A DNA stretch of 14,010 nt from JAAYZK01 sp964535025 (GTDB taxonomy: Bacteria; Planctomycetota; Phycisphaerae; SM23-33; FEN-1343): assembly GCA_964535025.1 (NCBI GenBank), contig CAZHRW010000011.1, positions 1 through 14,010 of the forward strand, read 5' to 3'. The notes below the pieces were generated by a model, which worked only from the letters and a program-made list of their open reading frames with translations, searched no databases and was not told the origin of the DNA. Below are positions 7,726 through 14,010 of this stretch, piece after piece. The translations under genes and the position numbers were made by a program. Numbering within the stretch: the stretch's first letter is position 1; each line of letters opens with the position of its first letter.

Positions 7726-7799
7726 CCTGCCCGCGATGAGGGCGGAGCGTTCATCGTGGGCCAACGGGCCAACGGGCAACCACCAGGATTGCCCCCACA
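7726..7799 (-). repeat. Dispersed intergenic repeat, copy B (about 74 bp)
   Basis: This is the partner of copy A in the same orientation, starting 12 nt after the stop codon of the zinc-ribbon gene. Read on the minus strand it begins TGTGGGGGCAATCC. It contains the inverted repeat GGGCAA...TTGCCC (9-nt loop) and near-perfect 8-bp tandem units (GGGCCAAC on the plus strand, about 7759-7776). It fills most of the gap between the zinc-ribbon and RNase H genes, so any joint transcript would include it. Confidence 0.65.
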
Positions 7800-7811
7800 G
7801 CGTCGCGGTTC

Positions 7812-8555
7812 CTATCCCTTGCTGGTCGCTTCGACGGGGATGTAGAGGATCCGCCCGCAACTGTCGCAGTGGCGGATCTCGTCCTTGCTCAGCAGGGCGT
7901 TGTAGTGCTCGGCGGACAGACCCATGTAGCAGCCGCCGCACATGAATTCGTTGCGCTTGGCGTCGACCACTTCGATGGGGGCCATCCCCTCCCCGTCGCG
8001 GTTCTCGGCGATCCGGTCGAAGCTGGCCAGGACGTCGTCGGGCACCTCGGCGGCGGCCTCGTCGCGCCGCTGCTGGAGCTCATCGAGCATGGCCTGGAGC
8101 TTGGCGACCTCTTCGGCGTTGATCTCAGCGGCCTGGGCCTTGCGTTTCTCTTCCGCCTCGACGTGGGCGTCGATCGCCTCCAGCTCGGCCTTGGCGGCGT
8201 CGATGCCCTCCATGGTGCCCAGGATCTGCTCTTCAAGCTTGGCGTTGTCGGCCTTGAACGAGTTGATCTGCGTCAGCAGGGCGGCGTATTCCTTGTTGGT
8301 CCTGGCCCGGTTCAAGGCGCCGCGGAGCTTCTGAATCTCCTCCTCGCGACTGGCCCGATCGAGGTCCACCTCGTCCACCCGCGTCTGTTGCTTGCGAAGC
8401 TGATCGGCCAACTCCCCGCGGCGGGCCGTCAGTTCGTCAATCCTCCGTTGGACGACACGAATGGCGTTTTCTTTACTTCGCAGCCGCCTGCGAACGTGCA
8501 TCCTGTCGTGTTCGATCTCCTGAACCCTGAGCAGCGAAGCCAGAATCGGTCCCAT
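7812..8555 (-). CDS. Coiled-coil protein with C-terminal C4 zinc ribbon (COG1579/DUF164 type)
   Basis: Protein of 247 residues with no signal peptide or membrane segment. Residues about 10-175 are strongly charged heptad-rich sequence (Lys/Arg/Glu/Gln/Ala) that predicts a long antiparallel coiled coil, including RARTNKEYAALLTQI (83-97), a segment typical of the family. The C-terminus holds a C4 zinc ribbon with CxxC pairs C206/C209 (MCGGC) and C230/C233 (HCDSC). Family members are thought to bind nucleic acid or protein partners; no enzymatic role is established. The ATG at 8555 has AGAGGA 10 nt upstream. It is the first gene of the minus-strand block, just after a candidate promoter, and precedes RNase HI. 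COG1579 genes next to RNase H genes are also seen in mycobacteria, which suggests a shared role in nucleic-acid handling. Confidence 0.88.
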   Translation of the reverse strand: MGPILASLLRVQEIEHDRMHVRRRLRSKENAIRVVQRRIDELTARRGELADQLRKQQTRVDEVDLDRASREEEIQKLRGALNRARTNKEYAALLTQINSFKADNAKLEEQILGTMEGIDAAKAELEAIDAHVEAEEKRKAQAAEINAEEVAKLQAMLDELQQRRDEAAAEVPDDVLASFDRIAENRDGEGMAPIEVVDAKRNEFMCGGCYMGLSAEHYNALLSKDEIRHCDSCGRILYIPVEATSKG

Positions 8556-8594
8556 AGGGCAACGGTCCTCTCACGTTTATAGATCAAGCCCTCG

Positions 8595-8622
8595 ATTATG
8601 CCGAAACCGCCGGCGTGTTCAA
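8595..8622 (-). promoter_or_regulatory. Candidate sigma70 promoter for the zinc-ribbon gene block
   Basis: On the minus strand, TTGAAC (8617-8622; 4 of 6 to TTGACA) is followed by 16 bp and CATAAT (8595-8600; 5 of 6 to TATAAT). The start point would be near 8588, giving a leader of about 33 nt to the ATG at 8555. It would drive the zinc-ribbon gene and perhaps the RNase H gene. A second AT-rich hexamer (TATAAA, 8576-8581) is nearby but has no -35. Confidence 0.45.
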
Positions 8623-8656
8623 GACGTTTCGCCCGCAAAAACCATCCGCCCCGCCG

Positions 8657-8685
8657 TTGCCGGGCGAACCGTGGAGGGGTATACT
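8657..8685 (+). promoter_or_regulatory. Candidate sigma70 promoter for the esterase/GH3 operon
   Basis: TTGCCG (8657-8662; 4 of 6 to TTGACA), an ideal 17-bp spacer and TATACT (8680-8685; 5 of 6 to TATAAT). The start would lie near 8692, about 65 nt before the TTG start codon at 8757. Its placement directly upstream of the first plus-strand gene supports it. Confidence 0.55.
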
Positions 8686-8756
8686 CCCGGCGACGGGCCG
8701 ATCAGGCGTGAAATCGGCCACCAACCCAGACCCACCACGGTGTAGGAGTCCCAGTT

Positions 8757-9158
8757 TTGCCCAAGCGTCTCGCTCATGTGTGTTTCGTGGTCAGCGATCT
8801 CGACAAGGCCGTGTCGTTCTACCGCGACGCGCTCGGCATGACCGAAGCCTTCCCGTTCATCGACACCGACGGCCGGCAGTACGGCCAATACCTGCATGTC
8901 GGCGGGGGCACGTTCCTGGAACTGTTCGTCGGCGAGCGCGGCGAGCGCGACGACACGCAGTCGTACAGGCACTTCTGCCTGCAGGTGGAAGACCTCGCCG
9001 CCGAAGTCGAGCGGCTCGGCGCCGCCGGCGTGGCGGTCTCGCCGATCAAGCTGGGCACCGACCGCAGCTACCAGGCCTGGCTGGAAGACCCCGACGGCAA
9101 CCGGATCGAACTGCACCAGTACACCCCCGACAGCAAGCAACTGCCCTGGGCGACATGA
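8757..9158 (+). CDS. VOC-fold (glyoxalase/bleomycin-resistance type) protein
   Basis: Protein of 133 residues made of the two beta-alpha-beta-beta-beta units of the vicinal oxygen chelate fold. It opens like glyoxalase I proteins (LAHVCFVVSDLDKAVSFYRD) and ends with DPDGNRIEL. The four expected metal ligands are present: H7, E55 (FLELF), H72 (YRHFC) and E118 (RIELH), so a divalent-metal lyase, epimerase or dioxygenase-like reaction is possible. The start codon is TTG, chosen because AGGAG (8744-8748) lies exactly 8 nt upstream and no ATG fits. It is the first gene of the plus-strand block and ends 40 nt before the esterase start, so it is probably in the same transcript. Lactoylglutathione lyase is the closest guess by motif, but VOC members vary widely and the substrate is unknown. 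Confidence 0.85.
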   Translation: MPKRLAHVCFVVSDLDKAVSFYRDALGMTEAFPFIDTDGRQYGQYLHVGGGTFLELFVGERGERDDTQSYRHFCLQVEDLAAEVERLGAAGVAVSPIKLGTDRSYQAWLEDPDGNRIELHQYTPDSKQLPWAT

Positions 9159-9198
9159 CAGCGACCCGCGTCCCGCGGCCGCATGGAGAGGACCGCCG

Positions 9199-10815
9199 AT
9201 GAACACCGGTCACAGCGTTGTCCGACGAAACCGCCTGGTCGTGAGCGCCTGCGTGCTGGGTGTCCTGCTTCCGACGACGATGCCGGCGGCGCAGGTGCAG
9301 GGCGCCGCCTCCCTGCGCCTGCCGTCGGTCTTTGCCGATCACATGGTCCTGCAGCGCGACCGGCCCATCCCCATCTGGGGCTGGGCGGCGGCGGGGGCCA
9401 CCGTCAGCGTGAGGATCGCCGACGTCGCCCGGACGACGACCGCCGGCGCCGACGGCCGCTGGACGCTCACCTGGGAGCCCCTGCCGGCCGGCGGCCCCCT
9501 CTCGATGGCCGTGGCGGACACGACGGCCGGCGAGGGCGAGCGGATCGTCATCGACGATATCCTCGTCGGTGAAGTGTGGGTCTGCTCGGGTCAGTCGAAC
9601 ATGGCCCGGCGCCTCGCCTGGAGCGCCGACGCCCAGGCCGCGATCGCCAAGGCCTCCGACGACCACCTGCGGCTGTTCACCGTGCAGCAGGCCTGCCGAC
9701 CGAAGGAGCCGGCCGACGACTGCGAAGGGACCTGGTCGCCCTGCACGCCGGATACGGCGGCGATGTTCTCGGGGGGGGGCTACTACTTCGGCCGACGGCT
9801 GCGGGACGAATTGGACGTCCCGGTCGGGCTGATCCAGACGGCCGTCGGGGGCACGCCGGCCGAGTCGTGGACCCGCCGCGAGGCCCTGGCGACGCACCCG
9901 GCGAGCGACGAGTTCGCCCGCTGGTGGGAACGGACGGTCGTCGAATGGGACGAACAGGCGGCCATGGCGAAGTACGAGCAGCAGAGGGCCGACTACGAAA
10001 AACGCCTGGCGGCGTACAACCGGGCGCCGGTGGAGACCCGCGGCGGCACGCCCCGCCCGCCCCGCAAGCCGTCCAACCCGCTGACCTCCCCGTGGCACCC
10101 GTCCACGCTGTACAACGGGATGGTCGCCCCGTTGATCCCCTACGCCATCCGCGGGGCCGTCTGGTACCAGGGCGAATCCAACGCCTCCCGCGCCGACGCC
10201 TACCACGGCCTGTTCACCACGATGATCCGCGACTGGCGGCGGCAATGGGGCCAGGGCGATTTCCCGTTTTACTTCGTCCAACTGGCCGACTACGCCAAGA
10301 CCGGCCGGACCAACTGGGCGTGGCTGCGCGAGGCCCAGTGCCGCACCCTCAGCGAGCCGAACACGGGCATGGCCGTCACCCTCGACATCGGCGACCCCAA
10401 CGATATTCATCCCGGCAACAAGCGCACCGTCGGCGACCGGCTGGCCCTGTGGGCCCTGGCCCACGACTACGGCCGCGACGTGACGTTCTCCGGACCGCTG
10501 TACAGCGCGATGGCCGTCGAGGGCAGGACGATCCGTCTGCGCTTCGAGCACGCCGACGGGCTGACCACCTCCGACGGGCGGGCGCCCGGCAGCTTCGAGA
10601 TCGCCGGGGCCGATCGGCAGTTCGTTCCCGCCCGCGCCGCCATCGACGGGCGGACCGTCGTCGTCCACAGCGACCACGTCGCCGCGCCGGTGGCCGTGCG
10701 CTACGCCTGGGCGTCATCGCCCGAACAGGCCAATCTCGTCAATGGGGCGGATCTGCCGGCCAGTCCGTTCCGAACCGACCGGTGGCCCCGCCAAGACCAG
10801 GAGGACCAGCCATGA
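9199..10815 (+). CDS. Secreted SGNH esterase, sialate O-acetylesterase family
   Basis: Predicted 538-residue exported esterase that removes O-acetyl groups from sugars. A signal peptide is visible: basic RRNR (9-12), hydrophobic LVVSACVLGVLLP, then a small-residue cleavage zone near 31-37. An N-terminal beta domain (about 40-120, from LPSVFADHMVLQRD) precedes the SGNH core. The nucleophile is S133 in CSGQSNM; the WYQGESN block has E326; the C-terminal catalytic pair is D402 and H404 in NDIHPGNK. This arrangement is characteristic of the sialate O-acetylesterase family (SASA, PF03629). Family members also act on acetylated xylan and other glycans, so sialic acid is not proven. The ATG has GGAGAGG 7 nt upstream. 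The stop overlaps the next gene's ATG by 4 bp, which suggests translational coupling. No kinase, sialidase or transporter is nearby to name the sugar. Confidence 0.93.
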   Translation: MNTGHSVVRRNRLVVSACVLGVLLPTTMPAAQVQGAASLRLPSVFADHMVLQRDRPIPIWGWAAAGATVSVRIADVARTTTAGADGRWTLTWEPLPAGGPLSMAVADTTAGEGERIVIDDILVGEVWVCSGQSNMARRLAWSADAQAAIAKASDDHLRLFTVQQACRPKEPADDCEGTWSPCTPDTAAMFSGGGYYFGRRLRDELDVPVGLIQTAVGGTPAESWTRREALATHPASDEFARWWERTVVEWDEQAAMAKYEQQRADYEKRLAAYNRAPVETRGGTPRPPRKPSNPLTSPWHPSTLYNGMVAPLIPYAIRGAVWYQGESNASRADAYHGLFTTMIRDWRRQWGQGDFPFYFVQLADYAKTGRTNWAWLREAQCRTLSEPNTGMAVTLDIGDPNDIHPGNKRTVGDRLALWALAHDYGRDVTFSGPLYSAMAVEGRTIRLRFEHADGLTTSDGRAPGSFEIAGADRQFVPARAAIDGRTVVVHSDHVAAPVAVRYAWASSPEQANLVNGADLPASPFRTDRWPRQDQEDQP

Positions 10816-12095
10816 CGACCATCGACTACAGCATCCGCCGCCAACTGCCGGTCACCCACGAGGCCGACGTGCTCGTGGTCGGCGGCGGACCCGGGGGGCT
10901 GGGCGCGGCCGTGATGGCCGCACGGGCCGGGGCCAGGACGGTCCTCGTCGAGCGGTACGGCTATCTCGGCGGGATGGCCGCCGCCGGCGAGGTCCATCCG
11001 TTCATGCGAAACCACGTCAACGATGAGCCGCTCGACGGGCCCGTCTATACCGAGTGGCGCGACCGGATGCGGGCCCTGTGGCCCCGCGAGGCCGCCGACA
11101 CCGGCATCGCCAAGGATGTGGCCATGCTCGCCGCCGAGCAGATGTGCCTGGACGCGGGCGTCGAGCTGCTCTACCACCACACGCTGGCCGACGCGATCGT
11201 CACCGACCGGCATATCGACGCGGCGGTCCTGCTGAGCAAGTCGGGCCTGTCGGCGGCGTCCGGGACGATGGTCGTCGACGCCACCGGCGACGGCGACCTG
11301 GCGGTCCTGGCCGGGTGCGGCTACGAACAGGGCGGCCCCACCGGCCACTGCCAGCCGATGACGACGTGCTTCAAGCTGAGCAACGTCGACCGCGACCGCC
11401 TGCCCGACCGGGCGGAAATCACCGAGCTGTACCACCAGGCCCGCCGGCGCGGGGAGATCGACTGCCTCCGCGAGAACGTCCTCATGTTCAACTGGTTCCG
11501 CCCCGACGTGATCCACCTGAACACCACGCGGATCATCCACCGCGACGGCACGAAGGGCCGGGAGCTCTCGGCGGCCGAGCTGGAGGGTCACAAGCAGGTC
11601 CTCCAGTTCCTGGCGTTCTTCCGCAACCACGTGCCGGGCTGCGAGAACGCCCAACTGCACTCGATGGCCCACCACGTGGGCATCCGCGAGACGCGGCGGA
11701 TCCTCGGCGAGGCGTACCTCCGGCAGGAGGCGTTCGAAAGCCGCGCCAAGTTCCCCGACGCCATTGCCCGCGTCCGCTACAACATCGATATCCACAACCC
11801 CGACGGCGCCGGCACCGAACTGATCCGCCTGGACGAGGGCGAATGGTACGAGATCCCCTTCGGCTGCGTCGTGGCGCGCGACGCCGATAACCTGCTGATC
11901 GCCGGACGGCCGATCTCGGTCGACCACGCGATCCACTCGTCGATGCGGGTGATGCCCCCCGCGTGCACCGTCGGCCAGGCCGCCGGCATGGGCGCCGCCA
12001 TGGCGGCCGCCCACCGGTGCCGGCCGAAGGACCTCGACGGCGTCGCCGTCCGCGAGGCGCTGGTCGCCCAGGGCGCGAAACTCGCCGAGCTGTAG
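10812..12095 (+). CDS. FAD-dependent oxidoreductase (FAD_oxidored, PF12831 type)
   Basis: Protein of 427 residues without a signal peptide, so cytoplasmic. The N-terminal Rossmann dinucleotide site is GGGPGGLGAA (24-33), preceded by the strand ADVLVV and followed by TVLVER and YGYLGGMAAAG, the usual pattern of the FAD_oxidored family. MVVDATGDGDLAVLAGC is the second FAD-contact motif. The C-terminal DNLLIAGRPISVDHAIHSSM (359-378) closes the flavin site. These enzymes are common in Planctomycetota glycan clusters, but their reactions are mostly unknown. The start ATG overlaps the esterase stop (ATGA), and the GH3 gene begins 23 nt downstream, so all three are expected on one mRNA. A role in oxidising a released sugar or its product is inference from neighbours only. 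I see no frameshift or missing core motif. Confidence 0.92.
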   Translation: MTTIDYSIRRQLPVTHEADVLVVGGGPGGLGAAVMAARAGARTVLVERYGYLGGMAAAGEVHPFMRNHVNDEPLDGPVYTEWRDRMRALWPREAADTGIAKDVAMLAAEQMCLDAGVELLYHHTLADAIVTDRHIDAAVLLSKSGLSAASGTMVVDATGDGDLAVLAGCGYEQGGPTGHCQPMTTCFKLSNVDRDRLPDRAEITELYHQARRRGEIDCLRENVLMFNWFRPDVIHLNTTRIIHRDGTKGRELSAAELEGHKQVLQFLAFFRNHVPGCENAQLHSMAHHVGIRETRRILGEAYLRQEAFESRAKFPDAIARVRYNIDIHNPDGAGTELIRLDEGEWYEIPFGCVVARDADNLLIAGRPISVDHAIHSSMRVMPPACTVGQAAGMGAAMAAAHRCRPKDLDGVAVREALVAQGAKLAEL

Positions 12096-12118
12096 TCGCG
12101 AACGAAAGGAACAACACG

Positions 12119-13864
12119 ATGGCTGACAAGTACAAGGTCGTTGACGAGGCGCTCGGGGCCATGAACCTCGAGCAGAAGGTGGGCCAGTTGTTCACCCAGT
12201 CGTTCTACGGGTCGCTGGTCACCGCCGACGTGGAGAACATGATCCGCACGATGGACTGCGCCGGGCTGCGGATCACCCAGTTCTACCGCCAGTTCCGCCA
12301 CTACGCCCGCCCGGGCCAGAAGCGCGAGGCGTTCGACAAGTCCAGCCCCGGCGACATCCCCGCCGACCAGTTCAGCGACATCCAGGACACCCTCTGCAAG
12401 CCGCCCTACCTGACCATCGACCAGTACACCGAGGTGCTCAACCGGCTGAAGGAAATCGCCGCCGAGCGACCCTACAACGCCCCGCTGCACCTGTGCCTCG
12501 ACCAGGAAGGCGGCGGCAGCGCCGACTTCTGCCGCGGCGGCGTGCGGTTCTTCCCCAGCCAGTGGGGCCTGGCCCGCACGGGCGACCCGCAATTGGTTTA
12601 CGAGTCCGCCCGGGCCGTCGGCATGCAGTTGGCGGCGATCGGGGTCAACGTGATCCACTCGCCGGTGCTCGATGTCGTCCTCCACCCCGACAGCACCTAC
12701 ATCGGCACCCGCGGGTTCGGCACCGACCGCGAACTCGTCGCCGAGATGGCCTCGCACTTCATCCGCGGCTTCACCGACGCCGGCGTGATGACCTGCGGCA
12801 AACACTACCCCGGCCGCGGCTCGACCGACGTCGACGACCACCACGACGTCGGCGCGATCGACCGCAGCGACCAGGAGCTCTGGCAGACCGAGCTGTACCC
12901 CTACCGCCGCACGCTCGGCGAACTGCCGATGATCATGATCGGCCATTCGATCTACCCCGCCTGGGACCCGGAAAACCTCGCCAGTTGCTCGCCGACGATC
13001 CAGCAGGAGATCACCCGCAACCGGCTGGGCTTCGAGGGCATTATCACCACCGACTCGATGATCATGCTCGCCATCGCCAAGAAGTACGGCATCCCGCGGG
13101 CGTGCGTCCTGGCCGCGAAGGCCGGGGCGAACCTCGTCCTGATGAAGGAAACCGGCCCGATCCGCGACGAGGCCTACCGCCTGATGCTCGAAGCCGCCCG
13201 CTCCGGCGAACTGCCCGAACGCCAGATCGACGAGCAGATCGCCCGAACCCTCCGCTGGAAGGTCGATTACGGCCTGTACGGCGACAACTACATCAAGGAC
13301 CCCGCCCACGCCGTCCGAACCATCCGCTCGCCCGAGATCGGCAACGCCGAGATGAACGCCGCCCGCGCCGCGGTCCACGTCGTCCGCGACGAGCACGGCC
13401 GCCTGCCCCTCTCACCCAACCAGCGGGTCCTCGTCGCCGAGCAGGTCGCCCGGGCCCACCTGAACGCCAACGACAAGTACGTCTACCCCGGCATCTTCTG
13501 GGACAAGCTCCTCCGCCACAGCCGCAACGTCTCGCTGCTCGAACTCGAGGAAACCCCCACCGATACCGACCGCACCAAGCTCTACGACTACATCCAACAC
13601 TACGACGTCCTCGTCATCACCCACTACTCCGGACGCTCCACGCTGAGCACCCGCAAGCTCCTCGACGAGCTCCACGCCAAGCTCGCCGACAAAACCATCG
13701 TCGTCGTCGCCAACTCCCCCCTGCCCTACAACACCCCCGTCGCGTGGCCCTGCGTCATCTGCACCTACGGCTGCATGCCCGCGATGCTGGAGGTCGGCGC
13801 CGATCTGATCTACGGCACCTTCACGCCCACCCCGCCGGCGCGGCCGCAGCCATGGGATGCGTAG
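12119..13864 (+). CDS. Glycoside hydrolase family 3, beta-N-acetylhexosaminidase type
   Basis: Two-domain GH3 enzyme of 581 residues, expected to release a terminal beta-linked sugar, most likely N-acetylhexosamine. The TIM-barrel domain has DQEGG at 128-132, KHYPG (228-232) followed by an Asp-x-His pair (D239, H241) that matches the acid/base dyad of NagZ-type enzymes, and the nucleophile D312 in IITTDSM. The C-terminal alpha/beta sandwich domain (about 400-581) is present, as in the longer two-domain NagZ proteins. One difference is that the usual EGGR is EGGG here, so substrate contacts may differ. The ATG has AAAGGA 8 nt upstream. There is no signal peptide (it opens MADKYKVVDEAL), unlike the exported esterase, so it should act on imported sugars. 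A possible terminator follows the stop. Confidence 0.92.
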   Translation: MADKYKVVDEALGAMNLEQKVGQLFTQSFYGSLVTADVENMIRTMDCAGLRITQFYRQFRHYARPGQKREAFDKSSPGDIPADQFSDIQDTLCKPPYLTIDQYTEVLNRLKEIAAERPYNAPLHLCLDQEGGGSADFCRGGVRFFPSQWGLARTGDPQLVYESARAVGMQLAAIGVNVIHSPVLDVVLHPDSTYIGTRGFGTDRELVAEMASHFIRGFTDAGVMTCGKHYPGRGSTDVDDHHDVGAIDRSDQELWQTELYPYRRTLGELPMIMIGHSIYPAWDPENLASCSPTIQQEITRNRLGFEGIITTDSMIMLAIAKKYGIPRACVLAAKAGANLVLMKETGPIRDEAYRLMLEAARSGELPERQIDEQIARTLRWKVDYGLYGDNYIKDPAHAVRTIRSPEIGNAEMNAARAAVHVVRDEHGRLPLSPNQRVLVAEQVARAHLNANDKYVYPGIFWDKLLRHSRNVSLLELEETPTDTDRTKLYDYIQHYDVLVITHYSGRSTLSTRKLLDELHAKLADKTIVVVANSPLPYNTPVAWPCVICTYGCMPAMLEVGADLIYGTFTPTPPARPQPWDA

Positions 13865-13866
13865 GC

Positions 13867-13899
13867 GCTGCGGCGGCGGCGCAGCCGGGAGAGTTTTTT
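13867..13899 (+). terminator. Possible intrinsic terminator after the GH3 gene
   Basis: The stem GCTGCG (13867-13872) pairs with CGCAGC (13880-13885) around a 7-nt loop, and T6 follows at 13894-13899. It starts 2 nt after the GH3 stop codon, where a terminator would be expected. The 8-nt gap between stem and T-run is longer than in classic terminators, so efficiency is uncertain. Confidence 0.4.
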
Positions 13900-13962
13900 G
13901 ACGATGCCAACAGGATGCCGTCTTTGAGGGTCCCTTGCGGGAGCTAACTTCAGTTCTGACAA

Positions 13963-13997
13963 GTATTCGGTATTTCGGAGTTGCAATACCGAGATAC
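13963..13997. repeat. Strong imperfect palindrome at the window edge
   Basis: The arms TCGGTATT (13967-13974) and AATACCGA (13985-13992) pair perfectly around a 10-nt loop. Four more pairs (GTAT 13963-13966 with ATAC 13994-13997) extend the stem to 12 bp past a single bulged G. The surrounding DNA (about 13940-14010) is much richer in A and T than the genes. There is no T-run next to it. It could be a dimer-binding site, a terminator-like RNA hairpin or the end of a mobile element; the window stops too soon to tell. Confidence 0.5.
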
Positions 13998-14010
13998 CTT
14001 GCGATTGTTA

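Noticed and set aside
7759..7776. 8-bp tandem units (GGGCCAAC) as a CRISPR-like or minisatellite array
   Set aside because: Only about two units with no spacers, and they are an internal part of dispersed repeat copy B.
7681..7941. N-terminal extension of RNase HI
   Set aside because: It would overlap the end of the zinc-ribbon gene and repeat B, and RNase HI domains start close to the chosen ATG.

Overview
This is a GC-rich bacterial chromosome segment with ten genes in two divergent blocks. The mix of genes points to the Planctomycetota, perhaps the Phycisphaerae: a response regulator joined to GGDEF and HD-GYP domains, a secreted sialate-O-acetylesterase-type esterase, an FAD_oxidored-type enzyme and a two-domain GH3 enzyme, next to a housekeeping dnaG-rpoD pair. 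The phylum is an inference from gene content, not a measurement.

The left block, about 1-8560, lies on the minus strand. In transcription order it holds a coiled-coil/C4 zinc-ribbon protein (COG1579 type), an RNase HI with an extra Cys-rich C-terminal module, DNA primase (dnaG), the primary sigma factor (rpoD), a REC-GGDEF-HD-GYP regulator and a GT4 glycosyltransferase. It is a compact replication/transcription neighbourhood resembling the dnaG-rpoD part of the macromolecular synthesis operon. Three internal gaps of about 130-210 bp break it up. They hold candidate promoters (for dnaG and rpoD), a palindrome at the dnaG promoter, paired hairpins, and two copies of a roughly 74-bp repeat. Each repeat copy starts 12-14 nt past a stop codon.

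A 201-bp divergent intergenic region (8556-8756) carries one sigma70-like promoter for each direction. The right block, 8757-13864, is on the plus strand: a small VOC/glyoxalase-fold protein, a secreted SGNH esterase (sialate O-acetylesterase family), an FAD-dependent oxidoreductase whose ATG overlaps the esterase stop, and a GH3 enzyme of the beta-N-acetylhexosaminidase type. Close spacing suggests one operon that removes ester groups from an acetylated glycan and breaks down or oxidises the products. The true substrate cannot be read from sequence.

After the GH3 gene there is a possible terminator. The last 50 bp hold a strong imperfect palindrome in AT-richer DNA. I see no tRNA, rRNA, CRISPR array, phage gene or transposase. 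No clearly new multi-gene system is present. The best leads are the repeat element placed just after stop codons, the RNase HI C-terminal module, and the esterase/FAD enzyme/GH3 cassette.
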